Below the pieces are notes generated by a model. That model did no database searches and was not told the DNA's origin. It was given only the letters and a program-made list of their open reading frames with translations. Shown here piece after piece: positions 44,052-55,436 of a DNA stretch of 64,000 nt. Position 1 is the first letter of the stretch. Every line of letters begins with the position of its first letter. Location: assembly GCA_027257055.1 (NCBI GenBank), contig JAPVLO010000054.1, positions 434,001 through 498,000 on the forward strand, read 5' to 3'. Both the position numbers and the translations under genes were made by a program. This DNA comes from Cephalopachus bancanus. Taxonomy: Eukaryota > Chordata > Mammalia > Primates > Tarsiidae.

Positions 44052-44429
44052 CAGTTATCATTATATTACATTGTCTAATGTAACTAGCTTACCAATTTTA
44101 ATACTTGAACAATTATAGCATCCTTTAGTCTTTAAAACACAAATTCTTATCATATCATATGAATTGTTCAAATCAAAACAGAACAAAAAAACATAAAATA
44201 TATATCTTCATTTTCTGTTTTCATATTGTACTTTTATTCTACTTGTACAGTTACACAAACTGAACCTCTGAGATCTCTCTGCAATTAACTCTTATTGAAA
44301 TGTAGGCCATCAAAAAGTTTTTTAAAATGTGGCATTATTTCTTCTTAAAACAGAATCATTAAAGGGTGACATTATACAGAACGTTGTATGAGTTCTTGGA
44401 TTGAACAACAAAAAGTGAAGGAGATTGAA

Positions 44430-44795
44430 TGAGGGCTTAAGCTTCTGGGTGGGTCTTTTTTGCTGTCGATGTCTCTTAGTTTGCTCTTGGAACCAAATTC
44501 CCATGCTGTGAAAAGACTGAGTCATATGAGTAAGTCACCAGAGGCCACAACTATGGCCAGCATCCATTGGCAGCCATATGATTAAGCCATTATAGATGTC
44601 CAGCCCAGTTATGCCCTCAGATAACTTTAGTTTCAACAAAATCATGACAGCAATTACACTTGAGACCTGAGCAAGAACCACCAAGTTAAACTCAGTTAAC
44701 CCAAGCAAAAAGAAAGATTATATGAAATTTTGTTTTATCTCAAAAAGTTGTTTAAGGGTTTGTAATGCAGCAATAGATAACCAGAAAAATATCCT
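44430..44795 (+). mobile_element. MLT1-type LTR, old
   Basis: CCACAACTATGGCCAGCATC, TTACACTTGAGACCTGAGC, AAACTCAGTTAACCCAAGC and the end TAATGCAGCAATAGATAACC resemble the 3' half of old MLT1 LTRs in sense. The 5' half is too decayed to bound. Confidence 0.55.
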
Positions 44796-46139
44796 TCAAC
44801 AAAGTTTCCGGATCACACAGTATTTTTCTCCTTAGTATTTATTGGAATCTTGTCACCAAATGATTATGTATATTTTTTCTCACATGTGTACAGACCTTTG
44901 CAACCAGGAACACCAGCCCTCACTCTTTTCCTAACATTGCAAGGAGAGGTGCAGTATGCTGGTGTGAAGATGTAAGATTGTTTTGAAGTATCCAATCTTG
45001 CCATAATCCAAATTTTTGAACCATAGACCACCTATCTAAGAGAGAGCTCCTTAGTTAATCTCTTTAGACACTCCGTGGCATGGATTCTCAGTGACTTCAT
45101 GTTAAACGTGAAATTTCACCATTTTTTAAAAAATCCACTGTTACAAGCACCACATAACTTTATGATAAAGCCAAGGGAGACTGCTCTAGGGATTAATCTG
45201 TGACTGGCTTCATGTCTGTAAAGTTAGAAAAAGCTGAACCACAAAAGTAGATTTCTGAGAACAGAAACAAGAATTCATGTGTGAACATCAGCAGGAATGG
45301 TGGAGTACAAACTTCCAAAATGTTGTTTCTCTATAGAAATAATGAGAAGACTGAAAAAAAAAACTTTTCCAACAATACAGAAACATCAGAGGCTTGTAAT
45401 AATCAAAGAAGCATTGATTTAAAACAAATGCTGGATCTTGGTAGAATATTTAATTCATGTTATTTCCATCCTTTTCTTTATATCTTTGCAGTAACCTTAA
45501 AAACCAACAGCTCCTCAATATGGTAAAACAAAACAAAACAAACAAAAAACAACAGCCTCACAGTCACTGGAGGTGTCAAAAACTGTTTAGAGCTCTCCAA
45601 AATTATTATTTTCAAAAAATTATCATTATTTGACCTGTTTGGCAATTGTCTAGAAAACCCCCTCATATGACTTGTCTTTATTTGACCTAAATCAAAGCTC
45701 AGTAAGGGAAAACAACTTTACCTCTGATGACATTTGTCAAAATCAATCAGGAACTACCACTTTATATTGTAGTTGCCAGTGGCAGTGATAATGCTGTGGC
45801 AGTGATAACACAGAAAAAATAAACAAACAACAAAATTCTGACAAAAATGTAAAAATAAAACCTGGGAAATGAGACATTAAGTATTTTTCAAAGCTCCAAT
45901 ATATTCCGAACAATCTAGAAAGCCAGACATAGGCATAAGATGGTACACAGGCCTAAGGCTATTCACATGCCCAGAGAAGAAGAGAGAAGATCCTAAACTC
46001 TCACTTCTTGTTGACCTTAAGGATCTATGAAAGCAGGAAGTGAAAGCTGGGAAAGAGTGCAAACTACCTGAAAAAGCATCGCAGGTGTGCCACAACACAC
46101 ACACAGTACCACCATGAAAACTGAGGGACTTACTGGTTC
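44796..46139. other. No recognisable feature
   Basis: ORFs up to 81 codons (45281-45526) with no family motifs; no named repeat. Confidence 0.45.
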
Positions 46140-47105
46140 CTGGAATTCAAAGAGAAAAAACATAAATTGGACTTCATCATAATTTAAAATTTCTGTTCTT
46201 AAGAGAATGAAACAAGTCACAGACGGACAAAATATTTGCAAATCACATCTATGATAAAGAACTTGTATCTAGAATATATAAACAACACTCAAAACTCAGT
46301 AAGAAAACAAACAATCCAATAGAATATGGTCAGAAAATTTGAACTATTTGACACACTAGTAAATATATATGTTGATGGTAAATAAGCATATGAAGTGATG
46401 TTCAATATTGTTATTCATTAATAAAAGCAAATTAAAGCCAAAATCAGATTCTACTGCAACCTATTAAAATGGCTAAAGTAACAATTATTAATTAATCTGA
46501 CATTACCAAGTGCTGAAGAGGATATTGAGCAAATGGAACTCTTACACATTGCTGATGCAAATACAAAGTGACACACACCTGTTTCTGAACAAAGGTTGGC
46601 AGTTTCTTACAGAGCTAAATATACATTTAATCTCTAACCTATCAATCACACTTCAAGGAACTTATTATAGTTAAAAATATATATATTTTTTCATGCACAA
46701 ATTACGCACACATACTGATAGAAGTTGTGTTCATATTTTCCAGAAGATGGAACGGCCCAAATATCATTCAGCTGAGGAATGAATAAGCAAGCTGTGGTAT
46801 ATCTATATATTGGCATGCTACTAAGCAACAAAAATTGTTGATACTTGCAGAAAAATGAGAAAATTTCGACTGTGTTCTGCTGTGATGAAGACAGAATCAA
46901 AGATTATTTATAGTAGAATTATATGTATGGGAGGTTCATGAAAAGGCAACACTACAGAAACAGAAAACGAATCAGTGTTTGCCAGGGAGTAGTATAGGAT
47001 TAGTGGTTGATTACAACTGGCTAGTCTGTTTCTTGATTCAGGCTATGCTTACGTGTTTATATGCATTTGTCAAAACTCAGTAAACTATAAAATAAAAAGC
47101 TAAAA
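46140..47105 (+). mobile_element. Old L1M 3' portion
   Basis: Decayed L1 ORF2 C-terminus and 3' UTR in sense: AATTGGACTTCATCATAATT (46163), AATATTTGCAAATCACATCT, CAATAGAATATGGTCAGAAA, GGATATTGAGCAAATGGAAC (46520), AAGAACTTATTATAG region, ATTGGCATGCTACTAAGCAA (46809), and GAGTAGTATAGGATTAGTGG. No intact frame. Confidence 0.75.
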
Positions 47106-48379
47106 TTCACTGTATTTAAATTATGACATAAAAATAAAAGGTAAAAGCACTGTCAGTTGCATTTAAGTAAATGACAAGTAACATCTTTAGTATGATGAGA
47201 AGAGGGTAAAATATTATCGAATCCAATGTTTGCTTCATAATATTGAAAAATAAGATTTTAGTATAGAATATACATTCAAAACTGATAATTCCATGCAGGG
47301 ATCACTGAATACATCTTATAGCAATAGGTCACTTTAATAGTTGGGTTCATGCATTCCCTGTTTTTATGGAAGGCAGTACTTACAAAGTCAGCTAAATTAA
47401 ATAGAATATTACACATTTGAATTCTCATTAGATCAATGAATGAAAATACCTCACTATGTTTTCCACAGAAAGGACAATGTTTCTTTAGTAGTTAATTTTT
47501 AAATTTATTTCTTTCACTAGTCTTAACACTGTTTGTAATATTTTTTGAGTAGTTGTATGTTTTCATAAGTACTCAGAGCTTAATGTTTATTGGTGCTTAA
47601 ACTCACATAGATCATTCCGTTCTTCAAGTTCAAGAGCCACAAACATGCATATGCATAATTTTTACACCTAAGTTCTCCATTTCAATATAAAAATCTGTTT
47701 TTATTCTTCTTATATATTATAATTGAAGTGGAAGCCCTTTCATCTCTTATCATGATAATAGTACTAAGGAGAACACTGTCTTTCAAATAGAAAAATATAC
47801 CAAGGATTACTTCTTGTCACTTGCCTAGAAATAAGGCAGTACTCTTTTATGGTGTCTTTATTTCTGCTTCTTTCATCTATTTCTCCTCTCCACTCCACCT
47901 CACTTATTTAATCTGTGCATTAATGATAGTACTAGATTCTGAGATCAGTGACTGTGCTTTAAGTTGTTATTGCTTGGCCATGTGATTGCAGGTCTACTTG
48001 TTCCTTTTGTCTATACATAGGAATATACAAAGCAAAATATTTTAAATCATATGCCAATCATTATTTTTACTTTTTAAAATATGCCTTCTCAATAAGATTT
48101 TTTCCAATTAATAAAATAATTTAATACATATTTGTCATTTCCAGGCACTACTGCAGGTGCTGAGACTACTACAAACAAGAAAATGTGCCTTTCTCACTTT
48201 TATCTAATCTTGTTCTAGAAGGATTTAAGATGCACAACATAAGGTGGCGTGAATAACGTTTATGAGTGAAAGAAGAAAAAACAGTGGCAACATAAAGTAG
48301 AGAAAAGTATTTTTATCAACAAATCTATTGTTGTTCTAGACATCTTTTCTCTTTATCAATATTCAGCTTACCCACTGAA
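47106..48379. other. No recognisable feature
   Basis: AT-rich; CCAGGCACTACTGCAGGTGC at 48143 resembles a MIR/L2 fragment but is too short to call. Confidence 0.45.
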
Positions 48380-48760
48380 CACAAAGGAGGACTGTCCCTC
48401 TCTGTCTCCCTGAAGACTAGGCATGGCTAAGTAACTGACTTCATCAATATAATATGAATCCAACAGATGTATATCACTTCCAGATTTTTTTTAAATGTAG
48501 ATACTGATATAAGATTCTCCTTATTCTCTTATACATTGCCACAAAGATCACTGGGGACTTATAAACATGGAGGTGTCATGAAATCAAAGCAGCTTGGAAT
48601 GACAGGCCAACACATGAGGAAACATTGCTCTAGAGAGAATTGTGAGTGAAATTTGCATGGGTTGGAAATATTTTTTTAATGAACTAGTGAAATTTGAGGA
48701 CTATTCATTACTGAAGCATAAGTTGGACCATCTAATAAATACAAGCACATTAATAAATGA
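48380..48760 (+). mobile_element. Possible MLT1-type LTR, very old
   Basis: CTAAGTAACTGACTTCATCA, GTATATCACTTCCAGATTTT and GAATGACAGGCCAACACATG recall an old MaLR LTR in sense, with no clean ends. Low confidence; the 60-codon ORF inside is not supported. Confidence 0.35.
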
Positions 48761-48949
48761 ACCACAAATGTTACACCAAAATATCTAGCAACCAGCCAAT
48801 CTTATCAACAACATGATTTTTAGGCTTCAATATTGTGAAGAGGAAACATTTCTTGAGGGAACATTTCTATACATAATACTGAGATTAGCAGAAATCCTCC
48901 TTAAAATTCTCATGAAAATGGGCATTGTATGCTATAATGAATTAGAGCA

Positions 48950-49145
48950 ATGATAGCCATTATTTTTTTTCTAGAGTTCAGAAACTATGGTAAGCACTTC
49001 ATTCATTGAATTATTTTACCCAACTTTACGACATTATGTTGAAGAATATACTACTATTGCACCCAATTTAAGAATACAGAAAATAAGACAGAGAGTAAGG
49101 ATTTCTCCCAGTCAGGCAGCTAGCAAGTGACTGTATAAGTAAACT
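48950..49145 (-). mobile_element. MIR SINE
   Basis: Complement of MIR: GATAGCCATTATTTTT, GGTAAGCACTTCATTCATTG, GAATTATTTTACCCAACTTT, ATACAGAAAATAAGACAGAG, CAGTCAGGCAGCTAGCAAGT. Confidence 0.75.
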
Positions 49146-50209
49146 GTACGCTATCTCTATTTTAAACAATTTCAAATAGAAACTATATTAGCTTTCCCTT
49201 TAATCAAGAAAAATATAAAATCTGAAAAGTGACTATCCCTTTAAACATGGAACCAGTTTCAATTGATGAGAAACTATAAAACAGATAGTGTGGGCTTATA
49301 ACAGCTTTTTTGTCCCGGATCTATATTATAAAACACTTCTCTTTGCTGATAAGAGGAGTTAAAGATATAAACTACTCCAGACCAAGTTTTTGAGGCAAAT
49401 AATTTAATTCATTTTTCTAAAAAATTTAAATGTTTATTATAGAGAGTGCATATAGTTTCAGTTTTTACTACTTGTTAATCAAATAATTCAATACATCTTT
49501 GTAGAGATATAACAGTTTTTACTTATTGAATTATTAAGACAATTCAAATGCTCCTTTATCTGTGCTAGCCATTTAACATCTTTTGAATGAATATTTATGG
49601 CATTGGCTAACCATTGGAAGACAGATAGATTGTAGCACAGTGTTCAGATAGAGCCTTATAACATTTTATAGAATATACAACACATTCAGCAACAGATTTA
49701 ATAGAGTTTAATGAAACCTTCGTTATTTTTTTTCCTAATAGTTTAATGCTGGGCACTAATGCATTAGAAAAACTCATGACAAATATCCTAATAAAATTCT
49801 CATTTTCAGCAGTGGGCAATTTTTATTCCACTTTTTTCTTTTTCATATTTTATTTTTATCACTCAACAGTAGAAATACAAATACAGTTGATGATATAGTA
49901 ATGTGCACAAAATCTTTGATACCTGCATGTTCAAGTTAGAATACCCTTATCTCAAAGTCATGTTGCTGATGTGTGTAGGCTGTAAGAGAGGAAGCACCAT
50001 CCTCACACCTTGACCCCTCTGAATCTTCTTGTCATGTAAATTAATTAATAAAGTGAGTTATTGGTAAGTTCTTTTACTGAAGAAGATGAAACATCCCAGA
50101 CTAATCTGAGCTCTAACAAGCCAATCCACTGAAGTAATTATGTTGCAGCTTTAATATTTGATTAAACAAAAGATATTATTTCTTATTTCTAAAACCACAT
50201 ATATCAATA
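49146..50209. other. No recognisable feature
   Basis: AT-rich flank of the Tigger transposon. Nothing named. Confidence 0.45.
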
Positions 50210-50622
50210 CTAGCATACCTCTTTTTATTGTGATGTGCATTATTGTGCCTTTCAGGCAGTGCATATTTGCAAAGTAAAGATTTTTGGCAACCCTGCATCA
50301 AGCAAGTCTATCAGTGCCATTTTTTCCCCACAACATGGGCTCACTTTGAGTCTCGTGTCACATTTTGGTAATTCTCAATATCTCAAACTTTATCAATATT
50401 GTTATATATTTTATGGTGATCTGTAATCAGTGACCTTTTACATTACTGTTGTCATTGTTTTAGGAGCCATGATCCTGCCCATATAATATGGCTAATGTAA
50501 AGAATATGAGTGTTCTGACTGCTCCACAAACTGGTCATTTACCCATCTCTCTCCCTCTCTTCAGGCCTTCCTGTCCCTTGAGATGAAACAATGTTGAAAT
50601 TAAGACAATGAATAACCCTACA

Positions 50623-52720
50623 ATGACCTCTAAGTGTTCATGGGAAAGGAAGAATCTCGTGTTTCCAACTTTAAGTAAAAAGAAATACTTAAACTTTGTG
50701 GGGAAGGCATGTTGAAAGCCAAGATAGGCTCAATCTAGGCATTTTGTACCAAACAGTCAGCCAAGTTGTGAATGTAAGGAAAAGTTCTTAAAGGAAATAA
50801 AAAAAATATATTACTTCAGTGAACACACGAATAATAAAAAAGTGAAAAAACCTTTTTGGTGATATAGAAAAAGTTCAGGTCTGAACAGAAGATCAAACCA
50901 ATGACAGCATCTTCTTAAACAAGAGCCTAATTAAAAACAAGGTCCTAACTCTAAGCAATTCTATAAAGGTTGAGAAAATTGAGGAAGTTGCAGAAGACAA
51001 GTTTGACCCCAGCAGAGGTTGGTTCATGAGGCTTAAGAAAAAATTTTGTCTTCCTAATATGAAAGTGTGAGTTGAGGCAGCAAATGTTGATTTAAAAGCT
51101 GCAGCAAGTTATCCAGAAGATCTAGCTAAGGTAATTGATGAAGGTAACTACACTAAAAAACAGATTTTTGGTGCAAACAAAACAGTTTTATATTGAAAGA
51201 AGCTGCAATCTAGCATTTTCATCCTAGAGAGGACATGTCAATGCCTGGCTTTAAAGCTTCGAAGGATAGGCTGACTCTCTTGGCAGGTGAATGCAGCCGG
51301 TGACTTTAAGTCAAAGCCAATTCTCATGTAACATTTCAAAAATCTCATAGCCCTTAAGAGTTATGCTAAATCTACTCATTCTGTGCTCTGTAAATACAAC
51401 AGCAAAATCTAGATGGCAGCACATGTCTTTACAGCATGGCTTATTGAGTATTTTAAGATCACTGTTAAGAGCTATTATTAAGAAAAAAAATTATTTCAAA
51501 ATGTTACTGCTTATTGACAATGTACCTGATCGAGAGCTATGATAGAGATGTACCAGAAGATGAATGTTGTTTTCATGGCTGCTAGCACAATATTCATTTT
51601 AAAACCCATGGATCAAGTAGATAATTCTGATTTTCGAGTTTTATTATTTCAGAAACACATTTCTTAAGGCTATAGCTGCCACAAGTGATGGTTCCTCTGA
51701 TGGATCTAAATATAAATTTATATACAATATAAATTTAAAACACTCTGAAAAAGTTTTACCATACTAGAACCCATTAAGAGCATTCATGATTCATGGGAGG
51801 ACATCAAAACACAAATATTAACAGGAGTTTGGAAGAAGTTGATTCCAACTCTTGTGGATGACTTGTAGGCATCAAAGACTGCAGCGGGGAAAGTAACAGC
51901 AAATGTGTTAGAAATAACAAGAGAACTAGAATTAGATGTGAAGACTGAAGATGTGATTGAATTGTTGCTGTCTCATGAGAAAGCTTGAATAAATTTCGAG
52001 TTGGAATTGCTTCTTATGAGCAAAAAAAAAAGGGATTCTTGAGATGAAATGCACTAACAGTGAAGATGCTCTGAATATTGTTGAAATGACAAGTAGGGAT
52101 AAGAATATTATGTAAGCTTAATCGATAAAATAGCAACAGGCTTTGAGAGGATTGATTCCCAAGTTTAAAAGAAATTATACTCTGGATAAAATGCTACTAA
52201 ACGGCAATGCATGCTACAGATAAATCTTCATGAAAGAGTCAATGAATGCAGCAAATTGTATTGTTGTCTTATTTTGTTTGTCTGTTTGGGTTTTTTTTTA
52301 AATAGAAGTCTCACTTCATCACCCAGGCTTGAGTGCAGTGGCACGCTCACGGCCATCCCAGCGTCGACCTGCTGGGCTCCAATGATCCTTCTGCCTCAGT
52401 CTTCCAAGTAGCCAGAACTATAGGCACGTGCTACCATGTCCAGCTAATTTTTTGATTTATTGTAGAGATGAGGTCTCACCAAGTTGCCCAGGCAGGTTTC
52501 AAACCCATGGGTTCAGGCAATCCTCTTACCTCATCTTCCCAAAGTGCTGGGATTACAGGTTTGAGCCACTGTGCCAGGCCTGTTGTCGTACTTTGAAAAA
52601 TTGCCACAGACTCCTCAACCTTCAATAACTACCACCCGTATCAGTCAGTATCACAGCATGGAGGAAAGATTTATCACCAGCAAAAAGATTATGTCCTGCT
52701 GACTCAGAAGATCATTGGCA
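50623..52720 (+). pseudogene. Tigger transposase pseudogene (pogo, CENP-B-like)
   Basis: The start ATG at 50623 reads MTSKCSWERKN, the usual Tigger beginning. The N-terminal CENP-B type helix-turn-helix lies at about 50623-51000 and a second DNA-binding helix region follows (NEG-VNEGNY area). The DDE catalytic part is recognisable from LYWKKLQSS-like sequence (51190) to the second catalytic Asp in LLLIDN at about 51510; the GHPRAL neighbourhood is altered (VPDREL). The third acidic residue region follows 51600-51700. Many frameshifts and stops occur, e.g. after GKAC near 50710. An Alu splits the end. Related host genes (JRK/TIGD/POGK) exist but none is intact here. Confidence 0.8.
52277..52580 (-). 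mobile_element. Older lemur-lineage Alu in Tigger
   Basis: AGAAGTCTCACTTCATCACC start, longer left-arm form CACCAAGTTGCCCAGGCAGG, right arm partly decayed. Target duplication TGTTGTCTTATTTTG (52262-52276) and TGTTGTCGTACTTTG (52581-52595). Confidence 0.9.
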
Positions 52721-52917
52721 TTTTGAGCATAAATTATTTTTAATTAAGGTATGTATTTTTTGGATATAATGCTACTGCACATTTAATATATTACAACATG
52801 GTGTAAACAAAACTTTTACATGCACTGGAATATGAAAAAATGACTCAGTTTATTGCAATATCTGGCTTATTGTGGTGGTCTAGAATATAAACCTGCAATA
52901 TTTCTGAAGGATGCCTG

Positions 52918-53560
52918 AATTTACTATAATAGGCATTTGTACTTATGTTTAAAGATTCACTGTTATTTTAATTATTCTTTCATTATTTACCTCATGAAAG
53001 TCTGGCTTGAAAGTTGCCACTGTTAACATTTACCACTATCCTCATCATCCTAGCCCCACAAAGACATTTTGAATTCCAAGTTGCTTGAATATAGATAAGA
53101 AATCATTTCAAGAGAAGAGATGATATTCAGTTCCAGAAAATCGCATTAAACAAATGAATCTGCAGCTAGACTCTTTTGTTTTCACATTGAAACTACCGTT
53201 TGTGTTAAAGCAAGTCCTTTAATATGAACTCATGCTCTCTGCAGAGCTAATTAATAACCCATAAATGTTAATTATGTTAGGTTAATTTTCATCTAGAACT
53301 AAATTACAGGAGACGTTTAAAGGTGAAGAATATTCTGTCATTTGAAGATTCACTTGTGGAACAAAGAGACAACAGTAAGAATCTTGAGGAAGTAACCTCT
53401 CCAAGGCTAGGGTCAATCTTGAGAATGGCATTTGACACTTATTCAAGAAAATTGCTTGATTTAGTTTCAGCCTCTTCAATTTAAATTGTCTGCAGAAAAA
53501 GTGATTTTATTCACATAATCTCTATTCCATGAATCTTACTATTAAAGTATAAACATTATG
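52918..53560. other. No recognisable feature
   Basis: Spacer between the Tigger and an AluJ; a 65-codon minus ORF has no support. Confidence 0.45.
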
Positions 53561-53840
53561 GCTGGGCACAGTGGCTCACACCTGTAACCCCAGCACTTTG
53601 GGAGGCTAAGATGGGAAATTGCTTGAACCTAGGAGTTCAAGATCAACCTAGTCAACATAGTAAGATGTCTTTACAAAAAACTAGCCAGGTGTGGTGGTGT
53701 GTGCTGTAGTCCTAGCTCTTTGGGAGCCTGAGGTAGAAAGATAACCTGAGCCCAGGTGCTTGAGGCTGTGGTGAACTGTGATTGTGCTACTGTAGCTCAG
53801 CCTGGGAGAGAAAGTTGGAGCCACACTCAAAACAAAAAGA
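53561..53840 (+). mobile_element. AluJ-like element (ancestral type)
   Basis: GGCTGGGCACAGTGGCTCAC start, GTCAACATAGTAAGATGTCT left arm, GAACTGTGATTGTGCTACTG right arm without the lemur hairpin, A-rich tail. Flanks AGTATAAACATT (53546-) and AGTTAAACATT (53841-) form its duplication. Confidence 0.88.
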
Positions 53841-53849
53841 AGTTAAACA

Positions 53850-54700
53850 TTTTTTATATTTGAAGTGCACAATTTGACAAATTTTTATACCCACACATAA
53901 AACCTTATAATACTTACCATATCCCTACTGTAATAATTAATATATCTATCATGTCCAGAAGATTCCTTGAGCTTCTGTATAATTTCTACCTCTTATACCA
54001 CCATAACTCTCCTAATCCCTAAGCAATCATAGATTGGTTTGTATTTTCTGGAATTCACGCATTGTTTTATTTAATTTGTTTTACTCAGCATAAGTATTTT
54101 GATATTATTTTATATACTGTGTATATGTATACATGTATACATATACTGTGTATATGTATATATACTACTTTATATACTGTGTATCAATAGTTCACTTTTT
54201 ATAGCTGAATAGTATTCCACTGTCCAGATTTACGGCAGTTTTTTAATCCTTTTACCTCATGATGCACATGTGGGTTAGTTCTATGTTTTGGCTGTAACAG
54301 AGGCAACTGCTATGAACATGTGTGTGTAAGTCCTTGTATAGACACATACTTGCAGATATTTAGGTAAATATGTAAGAGTGGAATTGTCAGAGAATATGGT
54401 AGGTATACACATAGTTTTCTAAAAAAATAATTTCAAACTTGTCCCAAAGTGTTTGTATTATGTTACATTTCCACCAAAAGTTTATGATAGTTCCAGTAAT
54501 AACACATCAGTCAAACTTTGCCTTTCTAATATGTATATCATTGTAATTTTAATTCGCATTTTCCTAGTGACTAATGGTTTCTTTTTTAAATTTTTAATAT
54601 GCTTACTTTATGTGCTTTTTAAAATTTTTCATGTGCTTATTTGCCTTTATTGTAGCTTATTGCTGAAGTATTTTGCTTTTCATAATGGCATTTTTTAAAA
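53850..54700 (-). mobile_element. Old L1 (L1M-type) 3' portion
   Basis: Complement of a decayed L1: AAGTGCACAATTTGACAAAT (53863), CTGAATAGTATTCCACTGTC (54205), TACAGCAGTTTTTTAATCC-type region, TTGGCTGTAACAGAGGCAAC (54288), GTGGAATTGTCAGAGAATAT (54378). A local repeat of TATATACTGTGTAT units lies at 54110-54186. Confidence 0.65.
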
Positions 54701-55242
54701 AAAATAAGTGGTTATATTCAAAATTTCACTGATATACAATTTTAAGGTTTTTTTTTTCTTTTTTCTGCACTTTATTGCTTTCTACTCACTGCTGCTTGCA
54801 CTGGTTTGGGCAAAAATTCATTGCCGTTCTTATACTTGCTCTATAGGTAAAGTGCTTATTTCATTAATTTTCTCTCAAAATTTTTATCACAGACCCACAG
54901 TTTTCTGAAGATAAAATGTAAATGCAGTCTTTTATTTTTATTTGGTGACTTGTTAATATTGGAAAATTATTGGTCATTATTACTTCACATATTTCTTTAC
55001 TTTCTCTTTTCACTCTTCTAGTATTCAAATTATTACATGCACATTTCACCTTTGGGAAGTACCCCATAGCACTTGAATATTCTGTTCTTTTTTACTTTTT
55101 CTCTTACATTTTTCTTCTTGTATTTCTGTTGGGGAAGTTTCTATAGACATCTCTTCAAGCTTACTAAGTTTTTTTCAATCATATTTAGGATACTGGTGAG
55201 ATCATCAAACACAATTTTTTTTTCCTGAATGCTTTGATTTCT
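54701..55242 (-). mobile_element. Old L1M/HAL1-like flank, left of L1
   Basis: T-rich decayed L1-like sequence interrupted by the full-length L1 at 55243. Its last bases (GAATGCTTTGATTTCT) recur at 62255 and continue there as TAACATTTTCTTTCCC, resembling the GATTTCTAGCATTTCC word of inverted old L1s. So the host here was itself an old L1-like repeat. Confidence 0.5.
55226..55242. repeat. Target-site duplication of L1, left
   Basis: TGAATGCTTTGATTTCT, repeated at 62255-62272 with one extra T. Confidence 0.85.
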
Positions 55243-55436
55243 TTATTTTATTTTTCAAATGTGGGATACAAGTCAGGATTAGGTACATAAGTGGTCCATT
55301 TACAGGTGAAATTTATGCCTCCCACTGGTCCTCACTCTCCCTGGTTTAGAATCAGGTACCTTTAGTGATATTATGTGTCTACTCTCCTCCCCTGGCGCTG
55401 TCCTGCTATAGCTGACTCTCCTCTTGTGATTAATGT

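Larger units (their letters stand above)
50210..52917 (+). mobile_element. Nearly full-length Tigger (pogo) DNA transposon
   Basis: Both ends are present: left CTAGCATACCTCTTTTTATT, right ending CTGAAGGATGCCTG, an inverted repeat of the CAGGCATACCTC type. Without the Alu at 52277-52580 it is about 2.4 kb, normal for an autonomous Tigger. The left flank has TA; the right TA is mutated. Landmarks in order: GTGGTGATCTGTAATCAGTG-like leader, transposase reading (50623-), and a 3' untranslated part with TTTTAATTAAGGTATGTATT (52739). The copy is old and dead. Confidence 0.88.

Noticed and set aside
54110..54186. Possible regulatory palindrome cluster (TATATACTGTGTAT units)
   Set aside because: Simple TA-rich tandem units inside an old L1; best explained by slippage.
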